Below, one piece after another: positions 44,917 through 53,471 of a DNA stretch of 64,000 nt. Position 1 is the first letter of the stretch; the number at the start of each line of letters is the position of its first letter. Below the pieces are notes generated by a model that was not told where the DNA came from, made no database searches, and saw only the letters and a program-made list of their open reading frames with translations. Position numbers and translations under genes: made by a program. Origin of the DNA: Aquimarina latercula DSM 2041 (lineage in GTDB: Bacteria > Bacteroidota > Bacteroidia > Flavobacteriales > Flavobacteriaceae). The stretch spans positions 434,001 to 498,000 of the forward strand of contig NZ_AUMK01000003.1 of the NCBI RefSeq assembly GCF_000430645.1. The letters run 5' to 3'.

Positions 44917-47259
44917 TTAGTTATTATTTAGAATATATTGTCTTGCTCTTTGGATAAATTCTTGATTACTAGCTTCTGTATTCATTAGAAAAAAATATCC
45001 AATTGCTCTTTCTAATTGCATAGAAGTTAATAAATAATCATAATTTGCTGTTGCTCTTGCGAGTTGTGCTTGTAAATAATTAGTTTGTGCATCGATTAAT
45101 TGAATAAGGGGAACTGCACCTTGTGAATAAGCATTTTGTGTAAGATCTAAGCTTTCTCTGGCTGCCTCTTCAGATATTTTAGAAATTTCTATATTGGCAA
45201 TTTGATTAATTAAATCTAGTAAAATATCATTTACATTTCTTTCTATGTTTAATTCTACATTTTCTTTTTGCACAGATAATTGATCCTCTTGAATCCTAGC
45301 GGTCTGTCTATTTATGTTTCGTTGATTTTGCTGAAAAATAGGTACCGACAAGTTCAACGCAACATTATATGTGCCATCTGGGCTAGCTGCAAACCCGGAA
45401 GGAATAGTTGATCCTTTACCAGATTCCGAGAATGCTAAATCATATTGTCCTTGTAAAGCTACAGTAGGAACAAATCTACCAAGATTATTCAATCGATACG
45501 TACGTTGCGTAGCCTTTAAATTAAAACCAATGTTTTTTAATTCTGGTGCATTTCTTTTTGCTTCTTCTACTAAAAATTTTATCAGCGATGGGCGTAATTT
45601 TGGATCATCCAGAATTTCTAAAAAATCTTGATATTTATAATTAATAAATATTCCTTCAGATATTCTGGCATCACTTATATCAATTTCAGTATTTATAGGA
45701 TTATTTAATAATTGATTAATTGCATTGAAAGCCTGTTGTTTCTGATTTTCTGCATTAATCAAGCTCTGCGTGTTTTGAGCTAATTGGCTTCTAAAACGTA
45801 GTACATCTGATTTACCAGATTCTCCAGCAATAAAATTTTGATCTGCTATATCTAAGTTCTTCTTTGTCACTTGAAGATTCTGATTTTGTATTTCTACATT
45901 TGTTTTAAGTATTAATGCATTAAAATAAGCCACTGATGCATCCAAAAGTGCATCTAACTCTGCAGCATTGTAAATTTCTTCTTGTGCTTTTTGCAAATTT
46001 TCATTAATAGTAATACTAGCACCAACACTTTCGGAATAAATCACTTGTTCTAACGTAACACTTCCTGAGGTAGAAAATTCTGGATTAGCTCCGTTAGAGA
46101 TCTCCGCAACTTTTGGGTCGATATATAGGCCAGTCGCACTAGCAGAAAGATCTGGTAAGTAACTACTTTTTGCGGTCTTAACATCTTGATTACTTAATTC
46201 AATATTTATTCTTTCGTTTTCAAGAGAAAGGTTTTTATCAACTACTCCGTTCATGATATCAATAATAGAATATGATGTTCCGGTATTGACATCATTGCTC
46301 CCACTTATAAAATCCACATTGGCTAACATACTATAGCGTAGCGGAAAACCAATTTGTTTTGCTGTACTAGAATTAATCGAAAGTTCATTTTTATAATCAA
46401 GGTATATCGGAAGTTCTGATAAGTTTACACCACTAATAATAGATTCTACATTAAGCGCAATCCTTCTAAAGAACTGATTTATATTAGTTTCAGGTTGATT
46501 ACAAGCTAAAATCCCCTTTTCTACATCTTCTTTACTAAATGCAGAGAATGAAGGAAGTTTTTTTAAATTGATATCAGTTACCAATGATTTAAATTGATTA
46601 TCATTTAAATAAAACCCTCCAGCAAGATAAATTGCATCTACACCATTTAAATCTAAACTAATGTTTCCATTTTTAGGTAGAGGTATAAGCTTATAAGAAC
46701 CATCGTTTTTGGCAAAATAATCATCAAATAATTTATTTATAGGGAGAATTTCCGGGATAAAATCATCTACAATGATTCCTATATTTTTATAATTAAATAA
46801 AGTTTTAAAAACAGTTAGATCATCAGTGTAAGAAAAAGGTGTTATCAAATAAGTAATATTCTTTATTTCGGACGTTTTTTGACCTTCTGGAAAATCATAA
46901 AAATCACTATTTGCGCTACCAAAAAGAATAACAGGTTTAGGGTATTCTTCTTCTTTATCAATAATAATAGTATTAATAACCCCAAAAGCCAAAATGATAT
47001 CAACATCAGAATTTACTAGTGTTTTGTAATTTGATTTTGCTTTTTCTGCATCGAACTCATTTTCTAATGCCTCTCTAAAAACAATGGTTGCATCTTGGCC
47101 AACAACCCCTTTTATTTCGGCTTTTAGTTTAGTAAGCAAAGGAATTGTCTCCTCAAAAGACTTATCCGCAAGAATACCAATTGTGACAGTTTTTGATGAC
47201 TGTGAATATCCTATTAAATGTAATATCGAAATTAAAAAAAAGAGTTTTATATTCTTCAT
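44917..47259 (-). CDS. TolC-family outer membrane channel fused to N-terminal ABC-type substrate-binding domain
   Basis: A 780-aa exported protein, about 320 residues longer than a normal TolC. The signal peptide (residues 1-19) is followed by ~290 residues of periplasmic-binding fold (VTIGILADKSFEE, DVDIILAFGVINT, PKPVILFGSAN, IGIIVDDFIPEI, VDAIYLAGGF), of the type seen in ABC_sub_bind/Peripla_BP proteins. From ~325 on the sequence is a normal TolC/OEP with its paired helical repeats (ENLQKAQEEIYNAAELDALL, AYSQGAVPLIQLIDAQTNYL). The gene is continuous, so this is a true fusion. A sensing or capture domain on the outer-membrane duct is unusual. Confidence 0.88.
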   Translation of the reverse strand: MKNIKLFFLISILHLIGYSQSSKTVTIGILADKSFEETIPLLTKLKAEIKGVVGQDATIVFREALENEFDAEKAKSNYKTLVNSDVDIILAFGVINTIIIDKEEEYPKPVILFGSANSDFYDFPEGQKTSEIKNITYLITPFSYTDDLTVFKTLFNYKNIGIIVDDFIPEILPINKLFDDYFAKNDGSYKLIPLPKNGNISLDLNGVDAIYLAGGFYLNDNQFKSLVTDINLKKLPSFSAFSKEDVEKGILACNQPETNINQFFRRIALNVESIISGVNLSELPIYLDYKNELSINSSTAKQIGFPLRYSMLANVDFISGSNDVNTGTSYSIIDIMNGVVDKNLSLENERINIELSNQDVKTAKSSYLPDLSASATGLYIDPKVAEISNGANPEFSTSGSVTLEQVIYSESVGASITINENLQKAQEEIYNAAELDALLDASVAYFNALILKTNVEIQNQNLQVTKKNLDIADQNFIAGESGKSDVLRFRSQLAQNTQSLINAENQKQQAFNAINQLLNNPINTEIDISDARISEGIFINYKYQDFLEILDDPKLRPSLIKFLVEEAKRNAPELKNIGFNLKATQRTYRLNNLGRFVPTVALQGQYDLAFSESGKGSTIPSGFAASPDGTYNVALNLSVPIFQQNQRNINRQTARIQEDQLSVQKENVELNIERNVNDILLDLINQIANIEISKISEEAARESLDLTQNAYSQGAVPLIQLIDAQTNYLQAQLARATANYDYLLTSMQLERAIGYFFLMNTEASNQEFIQRARQYILNNN

Positions 47260-47289
47260 ATAAAAATGATATGTGTGTGAGATATTAAT

Positions 47290-47703
47290 TTATAATTGAT
47301 TTAATCGCTTATTTACTGACCATGAGAGTTTATCAAAAAAGTCATAGAAACTTTCATATTGTTCTGCTGGTAAAATTTGTTTTAACTCTTTATTTTGTTC
47401 ATTTACCAGATTCTTAAAGCCTTGAGTAATTTCGATCTTTGTTAGTTTATGGTCCTCTCCTAGCTGTCTCATTTTTAAGCCGTAATAAGAAGTGATTACA
47501 TTAAAACGATTTATAGTCTCCTCATTTAAATTAGAATCATCTACTATAGTTCTAAACCATTTTTTTATATAATCCGATTCTTCCTGATTAAAAATACGTA
47601 CCTCAGGTTCTTCTTGTTGCACATCAGTTTCTTGCCCTATAACCAAATGAGAATAACATAAAAAACCTAAAACTATATAGAGTTGATAGAATCCTTTAAT
47701 CAT
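47290..47703 (-). CDS. Small secreted helical protein (paralogue 2)
   Basis: A 137-aa protein from the preferred start at 47703, which gives a clean signal peptide (MIKGFYQLYIVLGFLCYSHL...VIGQ). The mature part is helical and acidic with EESDYIKKWFRTIVDD and LPAEQYESFYDFFDK. It is a paralogue of the next upstream gene (shared layout EQ-DNLQAF/EESDYIKKWF, TENE/TKIEI, LTEDQFNIHKESFDK/LPAEQYESFYDFFDK). It lies directly upstream of the TolC fusion, in the same operon. The family is unknown. Confidence 0.72.
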   Translation of the reverse strand: MIKGFYQLYIVLGFLCYSHLVIGQETDVQQEEPEVRIFNQEESDYIKKWFRTIVDDSNLNEETINRFNVITSYYGLKMRQLGEDHKLTKIEITQGFKNLVNEQNKELKQILPAEQYESFYDFFDKLSWSVNKRLNQL

Positions 47704-47707
47704 AATT

Positions 47708-48124
47708 TCATTTCTTATCCCAACCATTACGGTTATAAACACTCGTAACTATTTTATCAAAACTTTCTTTATGAATATTAAACTGATCTTCTGTTAATAT
47801 CTCGGCGACATCTCCATCAAGATTAGTCAGCATTTTTTTAAATTTTATTTTTACTTCATTTTCTGTGAGTTGAGCATCTTTATCGTCCAAGCGAGCCATT
47901 TTATTTGTATGATATCCTAAAATCATATAATAATCGTCTCTTAAGTTTTCGGAAAGCTTCATTCTCTCCACTTGTGCTTCCACAAACGCCTGCAGATTAT
48001 CCTTTTCTTGCGAAGAAAATATTTCTACTTTGTTTTTTTGACGTTCTTCTAATTTTTCTTGCTTGGTTTGACCAAAAGAAGAGATATTGGTAATTAGCAA
48101 TAATGTAGTGATAATAAGTTTCAT
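47708..48124 (-). CDS. Small secreted helical protein (paralogue 1), first gene of efflux operon
   Basis: A 138-aa protein from the start at 48124 (MKLIITTLLLITNISSFGQ is a signal peptide). The upstream in-frame ATG at 48169 would put 15 residues before it. It is helical, Lys/Glu-rich, with two acidic patches (AEILTEDQF, DDKDAQLTENE). It precedes its paralogue by 4 bp, and both head the efflux operon. It may be a periplasmic sensor or chaperone resembling Spy/CpxP-type proteins. That is a suggestion from size, location and helical charge, not a recognised match. Confidence 0.7.
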   Translation of the reverse strand: MKLIITTLLLITNISSFGQTKQEKLEERQKNKVEIFSSQEKDNLQAFVEAQVERMKLSENLRDDYYMILGYHTNKMARLDDKDAQLTENEVKIKFKKMLTNLDGDVAEILTEDQFNIHKESFDKIVTSVYNRNGWDKK

Positions 48125-48291
48125 GATTTTGTGTGTTGATGTACGATTAAGCCTTGTTAAATTTAACACTTTTTTTACACATTTTTTTAAAAAATATAAT
48201 AGGAATACATCAATATATGCCTATTTCACTTATTTCGAATATCGTTAGTAACAATATTAAAAGTATAACGTCTTAATTAAAAAAGGATAAA

Positions 48292-48945
48292 ATGACACCA
48301 AAATACTTACAGAAGATAGGCGGATTATGTTCAATTTTTGAAGGGTTAATTTATATCACCGCTTTCATTATATACGGTGGTCTTTTAGAGTATCCTGACA
48401 AGAATGCAACTGCTAGGGAAGAATTAGCTTTTTTATCTGAAAATTATATAACCTTGTCCCTTCTAAATTTTACAAGTTATATTCTTTTTGGTGTATTATT
48501 ATCAATAGTAGTGTTAGCTATTCATAAACGCATACAAAAGGACTTACCTCATTTGTCTAAATTAGCTTTTATTTTTGGTGCAATTTGGGTTGGATTAGTA
48601 ATCGCCAGTGGAATGATAACTAATATAGGGCTTAATTCGATACTTGAAATCGGAAATACATCCCCAGAAAAAGCAATGGAAACATGGTCAAGTGTAAGTA
48701 TCGTTTCTGAAGGACTTGGTGGTGGAAATGAAATTGTAGGTGGGATTTGGGTATTACTCATTAGCCTCGTTGCTTTCAACAAAAAAACATTTCCTAAACC
48801 TTTAACTATCTTAGGAATACTTGTTGGAACTGCAGGCATATTAACAATATATCCATTAGACCTATTCACAGAAATCTTTGGTATAAGTCAAATAATTTGG
48901 TTTATATGGATAGGAATAACTATGATTCGTAAACCAATCTTGTAA
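48292..48945 (+). CDS. DUF4386-like integral membrane protein
   Basis: A 217-aa protein with about six helices (~10-30, 53-75, 89-112, 140-160, 166-186, 195-212) and a short conserved start (KYLQKIGGLCSIFEGLIYI). It resembles DUF4386 proteins. No catalytic motif is seen. It is divergent from the efflux operon. Confidence 0.65.
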   Translation: MTPKYLQKIGGLCSIFEGLIYITAFIIYGGLLEYPDKNATAREELAFLSENYITLSLLNFTSYILFGVLLSIVVLAIHKRIQKDLPHLSKLAFIFGAIWVGLVIASGMITNIGLNSILEIGNTSPEKAMETWSSVSIVSEGLGGGNEIVGGIWVLLISLVAFNKKTFPKPLTILGILVGTAGILTIYPLDLFTEIFGISQIIWFIWIGITMIRKPIL

Positions 48946-49071
48946 AACAAGTAAAAAATGGTTTCATATAATATTCGATAGTAAAACGTTGAATATTGAT
49001 AAAATAGATTATATATTCATATCATATTTAGAAAATAAAACCTAGAGAAAAGACAACATAAAAATAGATGC

Positions 49072-49584
49072 GTGAGGTATATATCATTAGTACTAGTATT
49101 ACTTATTCTATCTAGTAGTTGTGCCGATGAGCACAAAAAAGCGGATATAACTATAAAAATAGAAAGTGAGTTTATTGAAGAAAATGTTAAATGGTTCAAT
49201 AATGAAGGGAGTTCTAGTATTAAAGGCATAGCAAAATTTAAGTCAAAAAATGGAGATGTAGGTTTTGGAAAAGATTTTAGAATAGAACTAAATCCATATT
49301 CTGCCTATACTAAAGAACGATTAAATCATATTTATGAAAATGATGATTCTTCTTATGTATATATAGAAGATGGAATTCCAAAGTTTGTTCCTGATCCCGA
49401 AGGTTATCATAATACTAGAAAGGCAATGTGTAATGAAAAAGGAGAATTCGAATTTACAGGATTGCCAGCAGGAGAATATTATGTCATTGCTTTTATGTTA
49501 TGGGATGAAACAGGTGGAGGTATCATGAAGCACATAAAACTTTCGGATAATGAAACAAGAGTTATTAAGATGATTAATTTTTAA
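49072..49584 (+). CDS. Hypothetical lipoprotein with CNA-B/transthyretin-like end
   Basis: A 170-aa protein starting at GTG 49072, since the ATG at 49068 is out of frame. The lipobox is LSSSCA (Cys ~17). A C-terminal GEFEFTGLPAGEYYVIAFMLWDE resembles carboxypeptidase-regulatory (beta-sandwich) domains. The function is unknown. It lies 92 bp before an esterase gene on the same strand. Confidence 0.65.
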   Translation: MRYISLVLVLLILSSSCADEHKKADITIKIESEFIEENVKWFNNEGSSSIKGIAKFKSKNGDVGFGKDFRIELNPYSAYTKERLNHIYENDDSSYVYIEDGIPKFVPDPEGYHNTRKAMCNEKGEFEFTGLPAGEYYVIAFMLWDETGGGIMKHIKLSDNETRVIKMINF

Positions 49585-49675
49585 AATAAATGTGTCTCAT
49601 AAAATATGGAATCCGTTTTTAAAGCGAGCAATACCTAGCAAATAGGTACCTTATATCAATTACTAAAATCAATAA

Positions 49676-50569
49676 ATGAAACAAAGTTTTACATACTATC
49701 TAACGCTATTAGTTATTAAATTAAAGGGGTTAAAAAAGAATTTTAGCGAGGATCCTGTTGATTTTAGAAAGCTAAGAAAAGAGGATATTTACGAACCAAA
49801 AGGTGGTTTTTTCAAAAAACATGTAACTAGAAATTTTAAAATTTCTGATTCTTCAATAACAGAAATACAACAAAATAAAGAACAGAATAAATTATTGATA
49901 TTTATTCATGGAGGCGCTTTTATTTCTGGTCCTGCTAAACATCATTGGGATACAATCAAAGCTATTTCTAAACAAACTGATTTTACAATTTGGTTGTGTA
50001 ATTATCCGAAGGCACCGGAACATAAAATAACTGAAATATCTGACAATATAGATTCAATGTATCGTCTTGCCTTAGAAACTTATACATCGGATCAAATTTG
50101 TTTAATGGGTGATTCTGCGGGAGGAACATTAATTACCACACTAACGCAAAGAATAATATCTAATAATCTACAAATACCGAAAAAAATAATTCTTATTTCG
50201 CCAGTAATGGATGCATCTATGTCCAATACTGATATAAATGACGTTGATTTGGTTGATCCAATGCTATCAAAATTAGGTATTTTAAGTGCAAAAAAAATGT
50301 GTGTGGGAAACTTAGATCTAAAAAACCCAATGATTTCACCTTTATATGGAAGTTTTGAACAGTTTCCAGAAACTATTTTATATATAGCTGAACGTGATAT
50401 CGCATATCCAGATCAAAAATTAGCAGTGGAGAAATTTAAGGCTGCAAATGTTAATCTCAAATTAGTTGAAGGTGCGAACATGCCTCACATCTGGCCATTA
50501 TTGCCTGTTATGAAAGAAGCTAAAATATCATTACAGGAAATTATATCACAATTAAATAAGGATAAATAA
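49676..50569 (+). CDS. HSL-family alpha/beta hydrolase (esterase)
   Basis: A 297-aa protein with the hormone-sensitive-lipase motifs: oxyanion HGGAFISG, nucleophile GDSAGGT (Ser ~147), Asp in AERDIAYPD and His in NMPHIWPLLP. It has no signal peptide. It probably hydrolyses short-chain esters. It is followed by a strong terminator shared with the convergent operon. Confidence 0.9.
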   Translation: MKQSFTYYLTLLVIKLKGLKKNFSEDPVDFRKLRKEDIYEPKGGFFKKHVTRNFKISDSSITEIQQNKEQNKLLIFIHGGAFISGPAKHHWDTIKAISKQTDFTIWLCNYPKAPEHKITEISDNIDSMYRLALETYTSDQICLMGDSAGGTLITTLTQRIISNNLQIPKKIILISPVMDASMSNTDINDVDLVDPMLSKLGILSAKKMCVGNLDLKNPMISPLYGSFEQFPETILYIAERDIAYPDQKLAVEKFKAANVNLKLVEGANMPHIWPLLPVMKEAKISLQEIISQLNKDK

Positions 50570-50649
50570 ACTAGTTAACAAACAAAACACTTCTTTCCTA
50601 CTCCTATTTACAAAATTTCGATAGATTTATTATGAATTAGGAACTGGAT

Positions 50650-50697
50650 AAAACTTTTGGAAATAAAATCACTAGGTCTTTTATTCCCAAAAGTTTT
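50650..50697. terminator. Bidirectional terminator
   Basis: AAAACTTTTGGAAATAAAA (50650-50668) pairs with TTTTATTCCCAAAAGTTTT (50679-50697) with one mismatch. It is placed between the convergent esterase (stop 50569) and ThuA (stop 50712) genes. Confidence 0.85.
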
Positions 50698-50711
50698 AAG
50701 ACTACTATTAT

Positions 50712-53453
50712 TTATTGTTTTACAATTTTAATTGTAGATACACTTCTCGATCCATTTATTTTAGCATAATACATACCAGATGAAAGTTTACCTAGGTCTA
50801 TAGTTTCATCATTGCTTGAAATATTTTTTGTTACTACTACTTTTCCGTTCATATTATATACTCGAATAATAGAATTTTCTGCACCTTGAATAGTTACATT
50901 ATTTATTATTGGATTAGGATATAAAACTACAGAGCCGTCATTAGAAACTTCGGGTGCTTTGGTATCTTCGATAGGTGTAATAACCCATTGCAAATTCTCA
51001 CTAGTATTCGAAGAATCATACAGGTTTACATTTTGGCCATTACCACCATTGTTACCACCATTAATTGCAAAACCTGGCGCATTACGTTTAATTAATTTAA
51101 ATGCTCCATTTCCAACGGCCACTTTTTGCCAATGTTGATTCTGATTATTATCCATACAGGTCCATAAATATACATTTTGGCCATTAGCACCATCTTTATC
51201 TCCATCAATACAAAAATTAGTTCCTTGTTTCTGATAAGAGTAATATCCATTTCCACGATCAATCTCAATCCATTGTTGATTTACGTTAGCTTCATTTTCT
51301 GACCATAAGTAAACATTTTGAGCATTAGCTCCGTCATGATCTCCATCGATAGCAAAACCTGGCGCATTTAGTTTAGTAATATGTACTAGAGTATTTTCTG
51401 ATACATTATTTATTATCTCATAATCAAAAGTTTCCCAAGTTCCATCTGCATTTCCCAACGGAAAAAGAGTACTATTATCAACATTCCAATTAGCCTGAAT
51501 CCACCCATTATTAAATAAGCTTTTTAAAGCAACTTGATTTGATCCTTTTTGTTCCCAGCCAAAATTTTCCCAAGTACCTGGAGCATTCCCGGTTGCACGG
51601 ATCGCTGCATTCCTATTTGTTCCAACTACCTGAATATATTTATCAGTACTCACAGATTTAAGAGCAATACAGCCATTAGTATGTTCCTCTACATAAAATA
51701 ATGCTCTATCAGCTTCTTCTCCGTTAGCAATCAAATTAGAATTACCTTCTGCAATAGTAATCCATTTTTGATCTCCACCAGATTTTCTTAATGCAATCAT
51801 TTCTCCTATAGGAGCATTAGCAGTACAAATTGGTGTAGTAGGATCATCACCCCACCCAAGTGTTGCAACATCTTCTGATGGGAATTCAGTTTCTGATTTT
51901 ATTCTAATATTACGGTAATATAATTCTGCTCCTTCGGATTGTATTTGTATTTGACCACTAGTCACAGAATTTCCGTTCCAAGTAGCATCTTGCAAAGCAT
52001 TAACCATAACACCATTTACATAATGAATAGCTCTATCGCCAATTACAATAATCTCTAATAGGTTCCATTCGCCATTTGGTAATTCTGGATTTGACCCTGC
52101 TCTAATTAATGTTCCTGTGTTCAGTGGCGCCATTGGCGTAAACGTTAATCCCCCATTATTTTCTGAGGGAACCAAACCTTGTGTACCAGCTAAACCAATA
52201 TAATCACCCAAATCTCCTTCTTGTACTTGAAATTCAAGAGAAGACTTCCAAACGTCCCAGAAAGTTCCATGATCACCGTTAGCATGATATAGAATACCAC
52301 TATCTCTAAGTCTATCTAATCTAGGTTCCCATTTTAGTTCACCCCATTTAAATTCCATACTAAGATGGTAATTATCATATTCATTTAATGTAGTAAGACC
52401 TCCATATACTTCTCCAGTAATGTATAATTGCTTTTCTCCATTTTCTTCAATTATAGAAAAAACATTGGTAGGATCATTATTTAAACCTAAAGGAGTTCCT
52501 GAACCGTTAGTAACATTACTACTACTACCTGGCAAACCTGTTGTACTATGTGGTACTCCCATCCAAACTTCCCAACAATCTAAATCATTTTCTAAGAGAT
52601 CAGTCCATTGACTTGTTAGGTTATTTCCACAATCATTTACAGGCTCATCTATATCAAGTCTATCAGATACCCATAGTACTGCTTTTTCAACCATTTCTCT
52701 AAAAGGTATATTATCGTTATAGGTACTTCCATTATGCCCTAACGCGGTATAAAATGATCTTCCGCCATCAAACTCTTTTAACCAGGTTATAGGTCGTGTC
52801 GCATCATAACTTTGGTTACCAGTAGATTGTACTTCTAAGAGGTTTTCATTGGTATCACTTAGCTGTCCGCCATTAAGTTCCCAGTAATACCATTCTTCTT
52901 CGTGTTCCCATGTATCACCAACGTTTCCAATATGATTAACAACTGGGTGATTAGCGAGGACATTCATGACACCTGGTAAGTTATTTGATGTATGATTTGG
53001 ACTCGTCTGTACAATAGCACCTACCAATTCATTATACCAAGGCCAAGAAGATGCAGCATTCGTATTTCTATAAGTATCTGTTGCAGAATGAAAACCAAGG
53101 AATCCACCTCCGTTTTGTATAAAAGCTTCCATCGCAGCTTGCTGATTATCATCTAAAAGGCCACCTCCTGTAGTATTTGAAAATATAACGACCTCATAAT
53201 TCGCCAGATTCTCAGTAGTAAAAACAGAAGCATCCCTAGTATTATCAACAGACCAGGTATCGTGGTCAGTATTGGATCCTAATTCTTCTAACATAGAAAT
53301 GCTAGCATTTATGGCCCCTGTGTGTCTGAATCCATTGGTTTCGTGAAAGACTAAAATATTAAAGTCTTGACCATATGTAAATTGAACTAATAAAGAAAAA
53401 AAACAAGTTATCCATATGAGGACTTTGTTTTTACTTGACGATTGGGTTTTCAT
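50712..53453 (-). CDS. ThuA + DUF1080 + fascin-like + RICIN + T9SS multidomain enzyme
   Basis: A 913-aa exported protein. Domains in order: ThuA-like (FNILVFHETNGFRHTG to about 270, with GGGFLGFHSATDTY), DUF1080 jelly-roll (~275-535, with WGELKWEPRLDRLRDSGILY), a beta-trefoil fascin-like region (~545-690: GEMIALRKSGGDQKWITI), a RICIN/CBM13 lectin domain (~690-825, repeated QQWIEIDRGNGYYSYQK, NQHWQKVAVGNGAFKLI) and a type-A T9SS tail (LYPNPIINNVTIQGAEN). ThuA and DUF1080 occur in sugar-modifying enzymes. The RICIN and T9SS ends closely resemble those of the two beta-helix neighbours. Confidence 0.9.
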   Translation of the reverse strand: MKTQSSSKNKVLIWITCFFSLLVQFTYGQDFNILVFHETNGFRHTGAINASISMLEELGSNTDHDTWSVDNTRDASVFTTENLANYEVVIFSNTTGGGLLDDNQQAAMEAFIQNGGGFLGFHSATDTYRNTNAASSWPWYNELVGAIVQTSPNHTSNNLPGVMNVLANHPVVNHIGNVGDTWEHEEEWYYWELNGGQLSDTNENLLEVQSTGNQSYDATRPITWLKEFDGGRSFYTALGHNGSTYNDNIPFREMVEKAVLWVSDRLDIDEPVNDCGNNLTSQWTDLLENDLDCWEVWMGVPHSTTGLPGSSSNVTNGSGTPLGLNNDPTNVFSIIEENGEKQLYITGEVYGGLTTLNEYDNYHLSMEFKWGELKWEPRLDRLRDSGILYHANGDHGTFWDVWKSSLEFQVQEGDLGDYIGLAGTQGLVPSENNGGLTFTPMAPLNTGTLIRAGSNPELPNGEWNLLEIIVIGDRAIHYVNGVMVNALQDATWNGNSVTSGQIQIQSEGAELYYRNIRIKSETEFPSEDVATLGWGDDPTTPICTANAPIGEMIALRKSGGDQKWITIAEGNSNLIANGEEADRALFYVEEHTNGCIALKSVSTDKYIQVVGTNRNAAIRATGNAPGTWENFGWEQKGSNQVALKSLFNNGWIQANWNVDNSTLFPLGNADGTWETFDYEIINNVSENTLVHITKLNAPGFAIDGDHDGANAQNVYLWSENEANVNQQWIEIDRGNGYYSYQKQGTNFCIDGDKDGANGQNVYLWTCMDNNQNQHWQKVAVGNGAFKLIKRNAPGFAINGGNNGGNGQNVNLYDSSNTSENLQWVITPIEDTKAPEVSNDGSVVLYPNPIINNVTIQGAENSIIRVYNMNGKVVVTKNISSNDETIDLGKLSSGMYYAKINGSRSVSTIKIVKQ

Positions 53454-53471
53454 GAGTATTTATTTTAAATG

